Source: Yoonia sp.
GTDB lineage: Bacteria > Pseudomonadota > Alphaproteobacteria > Rhodobacterales > Rhodobacteraceae
DNA length: 21,362 bases
Reading direction: 5' to 3'
Assembly (NCBI GenBank): GCA_020627605.1
Contig: JAHDGO010000005.1
Coordinates: 1 to 21,362 of the forward strand
Positions 1 through 7,446 of the stretch are shown one piece after another. How positions within the stretch are numbered: the first letter of the stretch is position 1; each line of letters begins with the position of its first letter. The translations under genes were made by a program, and so were the position numbers. Below the pieces are notes generated by a model. That model was given only the letters and a program-made list of their open reading frames with translations. It did no database searches and had not been told where the DNA came from.

Positions 1-480
1 GTGGTTGTCCAGCAAACACTCTGTCTGGTCGATGGTCAGCGAAAAGCCCATGCGGCGGGGTGAGTTGTAAAGAACCAGCGGCAGTTTTGTCGCGGCCGAC
101 ACCTTGTCGAAACGGGCCATCAGCTCTGCCTCTGATGCCTTGAGCACATAGGTCTGCGGCATCGACAGCAGGACGTCGGCACCATTGTCCTCTGCCGCTT
201 TGACGTAGGCGAGAGAGGCATCAATCGTCGGGGCGGAAATGCCCATCATCACGGGCACCCGCCCCTTGGCGGTGTCCTTGGCCAGTCGCACCAAACGCCC
301 GCGCTCTGCCGGGCTGAGTGCCCAGCTTTCCCCGTTGTCGCCAGCGATACAAACACAGGTCGCGCCGCGCGACAGCAGAAACGTGAACAGATCGACAAAG
401 GCGTCTTCCATGATTTCGCCATTTGCGTTGAACGGCGTGGCAATCGCGGGGACATAGCCGTGAAGATCGTCTTTTTGCAT
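1..480 (-). CDS. DapA/DHDPS-family aldolase or lyase, partial (3' part outside window)
   Basis: The minus strand is open from an ATG at 480 to the window edge, giving the first 160 residues of a dihydrodipicolinate synthase/N-acetylneuraminate lyase family protein. The start matches the family N-terminus (GYVPAIATPFNANGEI). AGDNGES at about residues 43-49 corresponds to the GTTGE-type loop that binds the keto acid, and LYNSPRR at about 137-143 holds the family tyrosine of the YN(V/S)P motif. The Schiff-base lysine would lie in the missing part. Members condense or cleave pyruvate-type keto acids. It starts 3 bases after the stop of the SMP-30-like gene, so it is the third gene of a minus-strand operon with the CoA-transferase. 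In this setting a catabolic aldolase, lyase or hydratase/deaminase is more likely than lysine biosynthesis. The exact reaction is not predictable. Confidence 0.88.
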   Translation of the reverse strand, partial: MQKDDLHGYVPAIATPFNANGEIMEDAFVDLFTFLLSRGATCVCIAGDNGESWALSPAERGRLVRLAKDTAKGRVPVMMGISAPTIDASLAYVKAAEDNGADVLLSMPQTYVLKASEAELMARFDKVSAATKLPLVLYNSPRRMGFSLTIDQTECLLDNH

Positions 481-483
481 GGG

Positions 484-1362
484 TCAGGTCCTTGGTTGGG
501 GCAGCGCACAGTCGAAGACGGCGCCGAATTGGGCATCAACAATGATCAGCCGCAGCGGATCATCGGGGTGAAAGGTGACAGAGGTGGTCCAAAGGCCACG
601 CGGCAGACGGACCTCTGCGATCCGGTCGCCAAGCGCGTCAAACACATAGGCCCGTCCGGCCTGTGCCTGTGCCACTGCCAGCCAGCCATGGGCGTTGCAG
701 GCAAGCCCGTCAGGACCCAGCCCGCCGGAAAGTTGCAGATAGCTGCCCACCATCGGCGGCCCCGCGTCAGGCAGGCGGGTGGCGAATTTCCAGACCTGAT
801 TGGCCCGCGTGGCGGCAACATAGACCCATGCGTTATCTGGCGACACAGCGATGCCGTTGGCGTAAGGCACGCAATCAAGCACCTGCCGCAACTGCCCGTC
901 CTGCAGGCGGTAGACCCGCCCTGTCGGGTCGCTCAGGCTGCTGCGTCCTGAATCGGTGAACCACACTGCACCATCCGGGCCGATGGTCATGTCTGACAGC
1001 CCCAGAAACGCTGTGTCTGCACCAGCGGGGTGCGGCGCAAAACTGCTTTGCCCGGTCAAGGTGATCAGCCCATGCCGATAGTCGACGGCCAGATGGGTGC
1101 CATTGTCGGTGATCCGCATGGCGTGGGGTTCGCCGTCGATCTGATGCACGACCTCCCACTTGCCCTGCGGTGAAATCCGGAAGACCCGGCCATAGGGCAC
1201 GTCAGAGAGCCACAGGTTGCCCGTGGCGTCGTAAAAGGCAGCTTCGAGGAAAGAATGCATCGGCTGGCCGGGCCGCGTCATCCTGGCCCAGGCCGAAGGT
1301 TCACCCGTGTGATGCAGCGCGTCAGGCAGCTGCGTCAGTGGTTTGGCGATCAATGGCGTCAT
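484..1362 (-). CDS. SMP-30/gluconolactonase/LRE-like family protein (putative lactonase)
   Basis: A 292-residue six-bladed beta-propeller protein of the SMP-30/gluconolaconase family, whose members are metal-dependent lactonases or esterases. The three usual metal ligands can be placed: Glu40 in FLEAAFYD, Asn169 in YANGIAVSPD and Asp218 in GPDGLACNAHGWLAVA. Repeats of the type 'DGAVWFTDSG' and 'TGNLWLSDV' mark propeller strands. The length is normal for the family and no signal peptide is seen, so it should be cytoplasmic. Its ATG overlaps the stop of the upstream CoA-transferase (ATGA, 1359-1362), indicating translational coupling. In a ring-cleavage locus it could open an enol-lactone or muconolactone-type intermediate, but that is inference; sugar lactones are also common substrates. 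Confidence 0.87.
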   Translation of the reverse strand: MTPLIAKPLTQLPDALHHTGEPSAWARMTRPGQPMHSFLEAAFYDATGNLWLSDVPYGRVFRISPQGKWEVVHQIDGEPHAMRITDNGTHLAVDYRHGLITLTGQSSFAPHPAGADTAFLGLSDMTIGPDGAVWFTDSGRSSLSDPTGRVYRLQDGQLRQVLDCVPYANGIAVSPDNAWVYVAATRANQVWKFATRLPDAGPPMVGSYLQLSGGLGPDGLACNAHGWLAVAQAQAGRAYVFDALGDRIAEVRLPRGLWTTSVTFHPDDPLRLIIVDAQFGAVFDCALPQPRT

Positions 1363-2525
1363 GCGATCACACCCTTGTCTGAGAGCGCGGCGACCTCTGC
1401 CGCAGTGAGGCCGATGCCAGTCAGCACTGCCGCGCTATCCGCCCCCAGCGTCGGCGGGGCCTGCCGCAATGTCGGCCCGCCGGTGGTCATGTGAAAGGCG
1501 GCGGTGGGCAAGCGTGTGTCAGGGTCCGCCGGGTTGGGTTGGAAATACTGCCTTGCGGCTAATTGCGCACTATCGACCGCCTGCGACAGCGGCTGCACCG
1601 CCTCTGCCGGTATGTCGTGTGACTGTAATGTCCTTGCCCAATAGGCTGCGGTTTCGGTCAGAAAGATACGGCGCAGCTCCGCCTTGGTGGCATCGCTGAT
1701 GGCCCAGACGTCAGGCCAGCCGGTGATATTGGCCAGTGCCGGAACGGGCTGATCCAGTGCAGCCAGACAGCGCGCCAGCCTGCGGTATTGCGCAGGGCGG
1801 AAACTGCCCAGCATCAGCACCCCCTCGGCGGTGTCATAGCTGGTGATCCCGGCCTCTTTGCCGCGATTGATCGTCTTGGCGTATTGTGCGGCTGCGGCCT
1901 CTGGCGCCATCATCTGCATGGCAACTTCCAGCATGGAAACAGAGATATGCGTACCCAGACCGGTCCGCCCCGCCTGCGCCAATGCGCTGCTGACCGCAAA
2001 GGCCGCAGCATAACCCGTTGCATAGTCAACGAAGGACACGCCGGGTTTGACGCCATCGCATTGGCTGATGATTCCACTGGTGGCCTGAATTGTGTTGTCA
2101 TAGGCCCCGTCAGTGGCTTTTGGCCCTGTGTCGCCAAAGCCTGTGATCGCGCAATGCACCAGCGCGGGGTTGATAGCGGCCAGCTCGTCATACCCCAGCC
2201 CCAGACCCTCCAGCGCGCCGGTGCTGTAGTTTTCCACCAGTGCATCAGCCGATGCGACCAGTTTTCGCAGAATATCCCGCCCTTCCGGCGTTTTCAGGTC
2301 CAGTGCCAGTGACTGCTTGTTTGCGCCCTGGACCTGATAGTTCAGGCCCAGCCCTGCGGCATTGCCTGCCGCGTCGGGGCCGCGTCCGCGCGCGCAATCA
2401 GGATCATGGGGATTCTCGATCTTGATGACTTCGGCCCCCAACAGGCCCAGCTGATAGGTACAGAACGGCCCGGCGAGGACATGTGTAAGGTCAAGAACCC
2501 TGATATTTTCCAATGCGCCGGACAT
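1359..2525 (-). CDS. CaiB/BaiF (class III) CoA-transferase
   Basis: A 388-residue family III CoA-transferase, which moves CoA between carboxylic acids. The N-terminus has the family signature (VLDLTHVLAGPFCTYQLGLLGAEVIKIE, in two parts around residues 10-37), followed by the NKQSLALDLK segment and GFGDTGP near 129-135. Asp167 in VDYATG fits the catalytic aspartate that forms the acyl anhydride (Asp169 in formyl-CoA transferase). An in-frame ATG 45 bases further upstream exists, but the conserved N-terminus begins right at 2525. This start also leaves the upstream operator at the same distance (29 bases) as for the IclR gene, so 2525 is preferred. First gene of the minus-strand operon with the SMP-30-like protein and the aldolase, divergent from the aminotransferase. 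The acyl substrate is unknown. Confidence 0.92.
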   Translation of the reverse strand: MSGALENIRVLDLTHVLAGPFCTYQLGLLGAEVIKIENPHDPDCARGRGPDAAGNAAGLGLNYQVQGANKQSLALDLKTPEGRDILRKLVASADALVENYSTGALEGLGLGYDELAAINPALVHCAITGFGDTGPKATDGAYDNTIQATSGIISQCDGVKPGVSFVDYATGYAAAFAVSSALAQAGRTGLGTHISVSMLEVAMQMMAPEAAAAQYAKTINRGKEAGITSYDTAEGVLMLGSFRPAQYRRLARCLAALDQPVPALANITGWPDVWAISDATKAELRRIFLTETAAYWARTLQSHDIPAEAVQPLSQAVDSAQLAARQYFQPNPADPDTRLPTAAFHMTTGGPTLRQAPPTLGADSAAVLTGIGLTAAEVAALSDKGVIA

Positions 2526-2554
2526 GTGTGATTTCTGGCCTTGATGAAAACTGT

Positions 2555-2578
2555 TCTGTCTAATATACAAAACACATC
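2555..2578. promoter_or_regulatory. Candidate IclR operator, copy 1 (CoA-transferase/aminotransferase divergent promoter)
   Basis: The first 19 bases (tctgtctaatatacaaaac) are identical to those of a second site at 6799-6822, and 22 of the 24 bases match overall. The core TGTCTAATATACA (2557-2569) is an imperfect odd-length palindrome of the form TGT-N-TA-N-TA-N-ACA. The site ends 23 bases before the aminotransferase ATG and begins 29 bases from the CoA-transferase ATG. TAATAT (2561-2566) could serve as a plus-strand -10 and its complement as a minus-strand -10, so a bound protein would control both directions. Assignment to the IclR protein at 5981-6769 is inferred because copy 2 lies in that gene's own promoter. 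Confidence 0.65.
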
Positions 2579-2601
2579 TTTATATGCAAGACGGCTTCGC
2601 T

Positions 2602-3928
2602 ATGACCCATGTATTTCACCGCGACCTGACCGCCGCACTTCCCGTCATCACCGGGGCAGAGGGCAATTATCTGATCGATAGCAACGGCACCCGCTATCTG
2701 GATGCCTGTGGCGGGGCGGCGGTGTCCTGTCTCGGCCACGACCACGCAAAGGTGCGCGAGGCGATCAAGGTGCAGGTCGATAAACTGGCCTTTGCGCATA
2801 CCGGATCTTTCACCAACCAACCGGCAGAGGATCTGGCCGATTTTCTGATTGCAGCAGCACCGACAGGCACCGGTGAAGGCCGTGTGATGTATCTTGGCAG
2901 CGGGTCAGAGGCGATGGAGGCCGCGCTGAAACTCGCCCGCCAATACCATCTGGAGCGCGGCGAAACTGCCCGCGCCAAGGTGATCGCCCGCAAACCCAGC
3001 TATCACGGCAATACGCTTGGCGCGCTCGCCACCGGCGGCCATGCCGGACGCCGCGCGCCTTTTGATCCGCTGTTGATGGATGTCAGCCATATTGACGCCG
3101 CCTATGCCTACCGGCTGCAGCACAGTGGCGAAAGCGAAGAGGATTTCGCACTGCGCATGGCCAATCTGCTGCAGGCCGAGATAGAGCGTCTTGGCCCTGA
3201 GACTGTCATGGCCTTCGTGGCCGAACCTGTTGTCGGCGCCTCGCTAGGGACGCAACCGGCGCCAAAGGGCTATTTCCGCCGCATCCGCGAGATCTGTGAT
3301 ACCTATGGCGTGCTCTACATCGCTGATGAGGTCATGTGCGGCATGGGCCGGACCGGCACCAGCGCTGGAACAGGAAGGTATCGCTGCCGATATCACGACG
3401 ACGGCCAAGGGGCTTGGTGCGGGCTATCAGCCGATTGCCGCCGTGATGGCCGCCGAAAAGGTGGTCAATGCCATCGCCGCTGGCAGCGGCAAGCTTTGGA
3501 ACGGCCACACTTACATGAGCCACGCCATCGCCACCGCCGGCGCACTGGCCGTACAGCATGTGATCCGGGATGAAGACCTGCTGTCCAACGTCAGGGCGCG
3601 CGGCGACCAGCTGGAGGCAGGTCTGCGCGCCGCCTTTGGCCAGCATCCTCAGGTGGGTGACATCCGTGGGCGCGGTCTGTTCTGGACGATTGAGATTGTG
3701 GCCGACCGTGACACCAAGGCCCCCTACCCCGCCGCCGATGGCATCGCGATGAAGATTGGCGCGGCCGCCAAGTCGCGTGGCATGATGACCTATCCCTCGC
3801 AGGGCTGTGCCGACGGCACCAACGGCGATCATGTGTTGCTGGCCCCGGCCTATACCTCAACCCCTGAAGAGATCGACCTGATCCTGCGCACCCTGCATAG
3901 CGCGGTCGGCGATGTGTTGGGTGCCTGA
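2602..3928 (+). pseudogene. Class III (PLP) aminotransferase, interrupted by a frameshift at about 3361
   Basis: Two reading frames together make one class III aminotransferase of about 443 residues. Frame one (2602 to about 3360) carries the N-terminal half: YLDACGGAAVSCLGH, YLGSGSEAMEAALKLARQY (PLP-phosphate loop), SYHGNT and IADEVMCGMGRTGT with the PLP-contacting Asp. Frame two (about 3362-3928) carries ALEQEGIAADI, the PLP lysine in TTAKGLGAGYQPI (codon 3407-3409), HTYMSHAIA and the C-terminal domain. Relatives usually have two residues between GRTGT and the A-x-E-Q block; here one base remains, so about 5 bases appear lost. No slippery sequence suggests programmed shifting, and the unshifted frame stops at 3571-3573. 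The start at 2602 is preferred over 2584, with weak AAGACGG 7 bases ahead. The gene is 2 bases from the BKACE gene. As read it would lack the catalytic lysine; a sequencing or assembly error is possible. Confidence 0.82.
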
Positions 3929-3930
3929 CC

Positions 3931-4809
3931 ATGGCGCGCAAGACCATCCTGACGGCTGCAATCACCGGCAATCTGATGACACCAGAGATCAGCCCGCATC
4001 TGCCTGTCACACCTGCCCAGATCGCGGATGAGGCTTTGGCCGCCGCCGCTGCAGGTGCTGCAATCGTGCATCTGCATGTCCGCGACCCAGAGACGGCCAA
4101 AGGCTCTATGAGCATGGCGCTCTATGAAGAGCTGGTCAGCCGGATCAGGGACAAGAACACCGATGTGCTGCTGAACCTGACAACTGGCGAAGGCGGCCGC
4201 TTTGTGCCGTCTGACGACGACCCGCAGGTGGCAGCCCCCGGCTCGACCCTATGTGCGCCGGAAAAACGTGTGGCTCATGTCACGGCCTTGCGGCCGGATA
4301 TCTGCACGCTGGATTTCAACACCATGTGGTCTGGTGCGGCCAGCGTGATCAACAGCCCCCGCAATCTGGAGATCATGGCAGGCGAAATCTATGCCGCCGG
4401 TGTGACACCAGAGATCGAGATTTTCGACAGCGGCGATCTGCATATGGTCAAGGACTTTGTGGCGCGCGGCATCATCCGCACACCGCTGATGGTCCAGATG
4501 GTGCTGGGCGTGCGCTTTGGCGCGGTGGCGAACCCTGCAACCATGGCCTATCTCGTCAGCCAGTTGCCGGAAGGCACGCAATGGGCGGCCTTCGGAATCG
4601 GGCGCGCGGCCTTTCCGATGTTGGCGCAGGCCTATCTTCTGGGCGGTCATGTGCGCATCGGCATGGAAGACACCGCCTATATCAGCAAGGGCACACACTG
4701 CCGGTCAAACGCTGATCTGGTCACCAAGGCGGCGCGGATCATTGATGATCTTGGCGGTACATTGGCCACACCTGACGACGCAAGGGACATCTTGCAGATT
4801 GCTGCGTGA
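3931..4809 (+). CDS. Beta-keto acid cleavage enzyme (BKACE, former DUF849)
   Basis: A 292-residue member of the BKACE family (3-keto-5-aminohexanoate cleavage protein type), a Zn-dependent TIM barrel. The family condenses a beta-keto acid with acetyl-CoA and splits it into acetoacetate and a CoA ester. Visible hallmarks are the N-terminal ILTAAITGN, the metal-binding His47-x-His49 in IVHLHVRDP, LNLTTGEGG near residues 81-89, and Glu246 in IGMEDT, which matches the remaining metal ligand. Length and both ends are normal. It follows the aminotransferase by 2 bases and its TGA overlaps the P450 ATG by one base, so it is translated in an operon. Family members act on 3-keto-5-aminohexanoate, dehydrocarnitine and several other beta-keto acids; which one applies here is not readable. 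Confidence 0.93.
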   Translation: MARKTILTAAITGNLMTPEISPHLPVTPAQIADEALAAAAAGAAIVHLHVRDPETAKGSMSMALYEELVSRIRDKNTDVLLNLTTGEGGRFVPSDDDPQVAAPGSTLCAPEKRVAHVTALRPDICTLDFNTMWSGAASVINSPRNLEIMAGEIYAAGVTPEIEIFDSGDLHMVKDFVARGIIRTPLMVQMVLGVRFGAVANPATMAYLVSQLPEGTQWAAFGIGRAAFPMLAQAYLLGGHVRIGMEDTAYISKGTHCRSNADLVTKAARIIDDLGGTLATPDDARDILQIAA

Positions 4810-5975
4810 TGGTGGCGCTGCCGGTCATATCCGACGTCAGTCTGACCGACATGCACCGGGACCCCACATCTGTCTACAAAAGGCTGCGTGACACCGCCCC
4901 GGTCGCCTTGTTGCAGGCCACAGGGCGCGTATTGCTGACCCGCGCCGCTGATGTGCGCGCAGCCAAGGAAAACACCGATCTGTGGACATCCGAAGACACC
5001 ACCACCCCGGCAGAGCGGGCATTTCAGGCGACATCAATGATGCGCAAGGACGGCCCGCCCCATCTGGCAGAGCGGATGGCGATCCAGCCTGGTCTGTCGG
5101 CGCGCAAGGTCAAGACAGACTGGCGCGCCCTGGCGCAAAAACATGCCGAAACCTGCCTTGATCAGTTGCAGCCGGGGCAGACCCATGACCTGTTTACGGA
5201 TCTGGCTGCGCCCTTTGCAGGCGCGGTTCTGCGCGATGTGCTGGGGTTGCAGGGGGCCAGCGCTGCCGATCTGGTGCGCTGGTCACAGGTCCTGATTGAC
5301 GGGGCGGGCAATGTCGCTGGCGATGCGGCGATTTTCGCCCGCAGTGACGCCGTCAATGCCGAGGTGAATGACTGCATCGACCGCAATCTGGCACGGATTG
5401 CAGGTGTCGACGATGGTTCGGTCCTGGCAGCAATGGCCACCCGCAGCAGCCGCGAACGGATCAGGTGCAACATCAAGGTATCCATTGGCGGCGGGGTGAA
5501 TGAACCGCGTGATGCCTTGCTGACAGCGGTCTTTGCCCTGCTGACACATCCCGACCAGCGTGCCGATGTACTGGCCGATCCGGCGCTGTTCGCGCGTGTC
5601 TTCGAAGAGGCAATCCGCTGGGTCGCCCCGATCCAGACAAGCCCGCGCAAATCGCTGGCCCCGGTCACGCTGCATGGCATCGATCTGCCTGCCGGCACGC
5701 GGGTCTCCGTTATTCAGGCCTCTGCCAACCATGACGAGGCGCTTTATGAAAATGGGGCCTGTTTTGACATGCACCGCGCCGAGACGCGCCATTTCTCTTT
5801 CGGCAACGGTCCGCATTTCTGCATGGGGGCGCATCTGTCGCGCATGGCCGTGGGCGAGGTGATGTTGCCGCTGCTGTTTTCGCGGTTTCCGCATATGGTC
5901 CTGGGCGACGCCGCGGCCGTGCCGTGGTACGGCTTTACGTTTCGCGGGCCCACATCGTTGCCGGTGCAGTTATGA
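4809..5975 (+). CDS. Cytochrome P450
   Basis: A 388-residue soluble bacterial P450. The heme loop FSFGNGPHFCMG (about 330-340) supplies the cysteine ligand Cys338, and the K-helix ExxR is Glu267-Ala-Ile-Arg270 (EEAIRW). The I-helix reads IGGGVNEPRDAL (226-237): the usual (A/G)GxxT threonine for oxygen activation is not present, and N-E-P stands in its place. I recall similar GGGxNEPRD I-helices in some P450s acting on small aromatic compounds, but could not check this. No N-terminal membrane anchor, as expected for a class I bacterial enzyme. The ATG at 4809 shares one base with the preceding stop; a GTG at 4806 is the alternative. No ferredoxin or ferredoxin reductase is visible in the window. 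Role inferred: hydroxylation or O-dealkylation of the pathway substrate. Confidence 0.94.
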   Translation: MVALPVISDVSLTDMHRDPTSVYKRLRDTAPVALLQATGRVLLTRAADVRAAKENTDLWTSEDTTTPAERAFQATSMMRKDGPPHLAERMAIQPGLSARKVKTDWRALAQKHAETCLDQLQPGQTHDLFTDLAAPFAGAVLRDVLGLQGASAADLVRWSQVLIDGAGNVAGDAAIFARSDAVNAEVNDCIDRNLARIAGVDDGSVLAAMATRSSRERIRCNIKVSIGGGVNEPRDALLTAVFALLTHPDQRADVLADPALFARVFEEAIRWVAPIQTSPRKSLAPVTLHGIDLPAGTRVSVIQASANHDEALYENGACFDMHRAETRHFSFGNGPHFCMGAHLSRMAVGEVMLPLLFSRFPHMVLGDAAAVPWYGFTFRGPTSLPVQL

Positions 5976-5980
5976 GCGCG

Positions 5981-6769
5981 TCAGTCCCCGCCATATCCCA
6001 GCCCGCGCGAGATTTGCAGCGCGGCGGCCTGCGTCTGCGGCAGATAGAAGCTGTCCATCCTGTCGAAGTCGAACCCGCTGTCAGGACCAGAGACATTGAC
6101 GCAGGCCACAATGCCGCCCGTCTGATCGCGCACCGGCACCGCCACGCTGGACCCGCCGGGGTCGCGAAAACCGCGCGAAATCACGTAACCGGCCTCTCGC
6201 ACCTCTGCTACCCGCGCCATCAGCGTGGCCGCATCTTTCGGGGTGTGATCCGTGAACCGTTCAAACGTCACATTCTGACAAAGGGTGGCCAAGGCCGCGT
6301 TATCCAGCGCGCCCAGCAGCACCCAGCCGATGGCCGATGCATAGGCCTGCGTCCGCGTGCCGGTGCGCATGTTCGAGGTATAGCTGGATCGCGCCTGATG
6401 GCTCATCAGGTAGAGCACGTCGTGGCCTTCAAGAACCGACAGGTGGGTCGAGACGCCAGTGGTATTGCGCAGGGTTTCCAGCGGAACGCGGGCAATATCG
6501 GTGATGGGTTGCTGGTTGAGGTAGGCAAAGCCAAGGTTCAGCACCCGCGCGCCCAATGTGAATGTATTGGCCTGTTCGGCCTCTTTGATGAATTCCATAT
6601 GCCGCAGTGTATAGACCAGCCGGTAGGTGGACGACCGGCTCAGTTCCATGGCGCGGGCAATGTCACTCAGCGACATGGGCGTCTCTGCCGCGCCAAGAAT
6701 TTCAAGCACGCGCAGGCCACGATGCAGTCCCGGGACAAAATAAACATCGTGATTTGCCGCTTTGGCCAT
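5981..6769 (-). CDS. IclR-family transcriptional regulator
   Basis: A 262-residue IclR-type regulator. The N-terminal winged helix (about residues 14-75: LHRGLRVLEILGA, MSLSDIARAMELSRSSTYRLVYTL) is followed by the IclR effector-binding domain with RTGTRTQAYASAIGWVLLGAL and the C-terminal RDPGGSSVAVPVRD. A GTG at 6778 would add three residues, but ATG 6769 is preferred because it gives the same 29-base distance to the upstream 24-bp element as at the CoA-transferase promoter. It is convergent with the P450 gene (5 bases between stops) and divergent from the ring-cleavage genes. IclR proteins often govern aromatic catabolism and respond to pathway acids. This one probably controls both divergent promoters and itself; activation versus repression cannot be decided. 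Confidence 0.93.
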   Translation of the reverse strand: MAKAANHDVYFVPGLHRGLRVLEILGAAETPMSLSDIARAMELSRSSTYRLVYTLRHMEFIKEAEQANTFTLGARVLNLGFAYLNQQPITDIARVPLETLRNTTGVSTHLSVLEGHDVLYLMSHQARSSYTSNMRTGTRTQAYASAIGWVLLGALDNAALATLCQNVTFERFTDHTPKDAATLMARVAEVREAGYVISRGFRDPGGSSVAVPVRDQTGGIVACVNVSGPDSGFDFDRMDSFYLPQTQAAALQISRGLGYGGD

Positions 6770-6798
6770 ACCGGACACCCTGTCTTATCATCAATATC

Positions 6799-6822
6799 TC
6801 TGTCTAATATACAAAACGCACC
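6799..6822. promoter_or_regulatory. Candidate IclR operator, copy 2 (iclR/dioxygenase divergent promoter)
   Basis: Matches the element at 2555-2578 in 22 of 24 bases, including the identical 19-base core region and the palindrome TGTCTAATATACA (6801-6813). It ends 21 bases before the ATG of the first dioxygenase subunit and starts 29 bases from the IclR ATG, nearly the same geometry as copy 1. Such conservation in otherwise unrelated flanks points to a protein-binding site, most simply the IclR protein acting on its own promoter and on the dioxygenase operon. Binding is inferred. Confidence 0.65.
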
Positions 6823-6843
6823 AGTGACAATGGAGGAGCATCC

Positions 6844-7443
6844 ATGACAACGCGTCAGCCAAACGCCTTGCCCGCCACAAACGAGGATACCAGCGGGCCG
6901 TATTTCCCCATCGCTTTTGCCGATCCGGCGCTGGAAGATCTGACCTGCGTTCATCCCGGCGTCGTGGGTGAGGCATCCGGCACGCGGATCATCCTGCGAG
7001 GCCGTGTTCTGGACCGCCATGGCGATCTGGCCAACGGGGCCTTGCTGGAATTCTGGCAAACCAATGCCAAGGGCATCTACCGCACCCCGGCCACTGAAGG
7101 TGATCCCGCAATTGACCCGTGGTTTCATGGCTATGGCCGCCAGCGGACGGCCACGGGTGCCTATGAATTCCGCACCATCATGCCCGGTGCCGCGCCGGGC
7201 CGTGCGCCCAATATCACGATCACCGTGTTTTCCGATGGCATCAACCGGATCGTAACGCAGATGTTCTTTGCCGATGCCGACGGCAACGACACTGATCCGG
7301 TGCTGAAGGCGGCGGGGGCCGATGCCCCGCGCCTGCTGGCCCGCCATGACGGACGCACCGCCAAGGGCGAAGAGGTCTATGTCTTTGACATCGTCATGGC
7401 CGGTCCCGACGAAACACCGTTTTTTGATGATCTGGAGAGCTGA
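6844..7443 (+). CDS. Protocatechuate 3,4-dioxygenase alpha-like subunit (intradiol dioxygenase family, no iron ligands)
   Basis: A 199-residue protein of the intradiol dioxygenase family. It starts with the alpha-subunit type N-terminus (EDTSGPYFPI), and the middle segment has GALLEFWQTNAKGIYRTP, YGRQRTATGAYEFRTIMPG and INRIVTQMFF. The iron ligands of a catalytic subunit are missing: where H-x-H is expected there is Asn123-Ile-Thr125, and the second ligand tyrosine is absent. This is the pattern of the non-metal-binding alpha (PcaG) subunit, which helps shape the active site of the alpha-beta dimer. A strong ribosome-binding site (GGAGGAG, 6832-6838) supports the start. It is followed after 3 bases by the beta-like gene. 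The order alpha then beta is opposite to the usual pcaH-pcaG order, and both proteins look diverged, so the true substrate may not be protocatechuate. Confidence 0.85.
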   Translation: MTTRQPNALPATNEDTSGPYFPIAFADPALEDLTCVHPGVVGEASGTRIILRGRVLDRHGDLANGALLEFWQTNAKGIYRTPATEGDPAIDPWFHGYGRQRTATGAYEFRTIMPGAAPGRAPNITITVFSDGINRIVTQMFFADADGNDTDPVLKAAGADAPRLLARHDGRTAKGEEVYVFDIVMAGPDETPFFDDLES

Positions 7444-7446
7444 GCC

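Noticed and set aside
3340..3380. Programmed ribosomal frameshift in the aminotransferase
   Set aside because: No slippery heptamer, stimulatory stem or internal ribosome-binding site is apparent, and two residues of the conserved core are missing at the junction.
5924..6847. 307-residue plus-strand open frame over the IclR gene
   Set aside because: Antisense to a clear IclR regulator, and it overlaps the P450 end and the promoter region.
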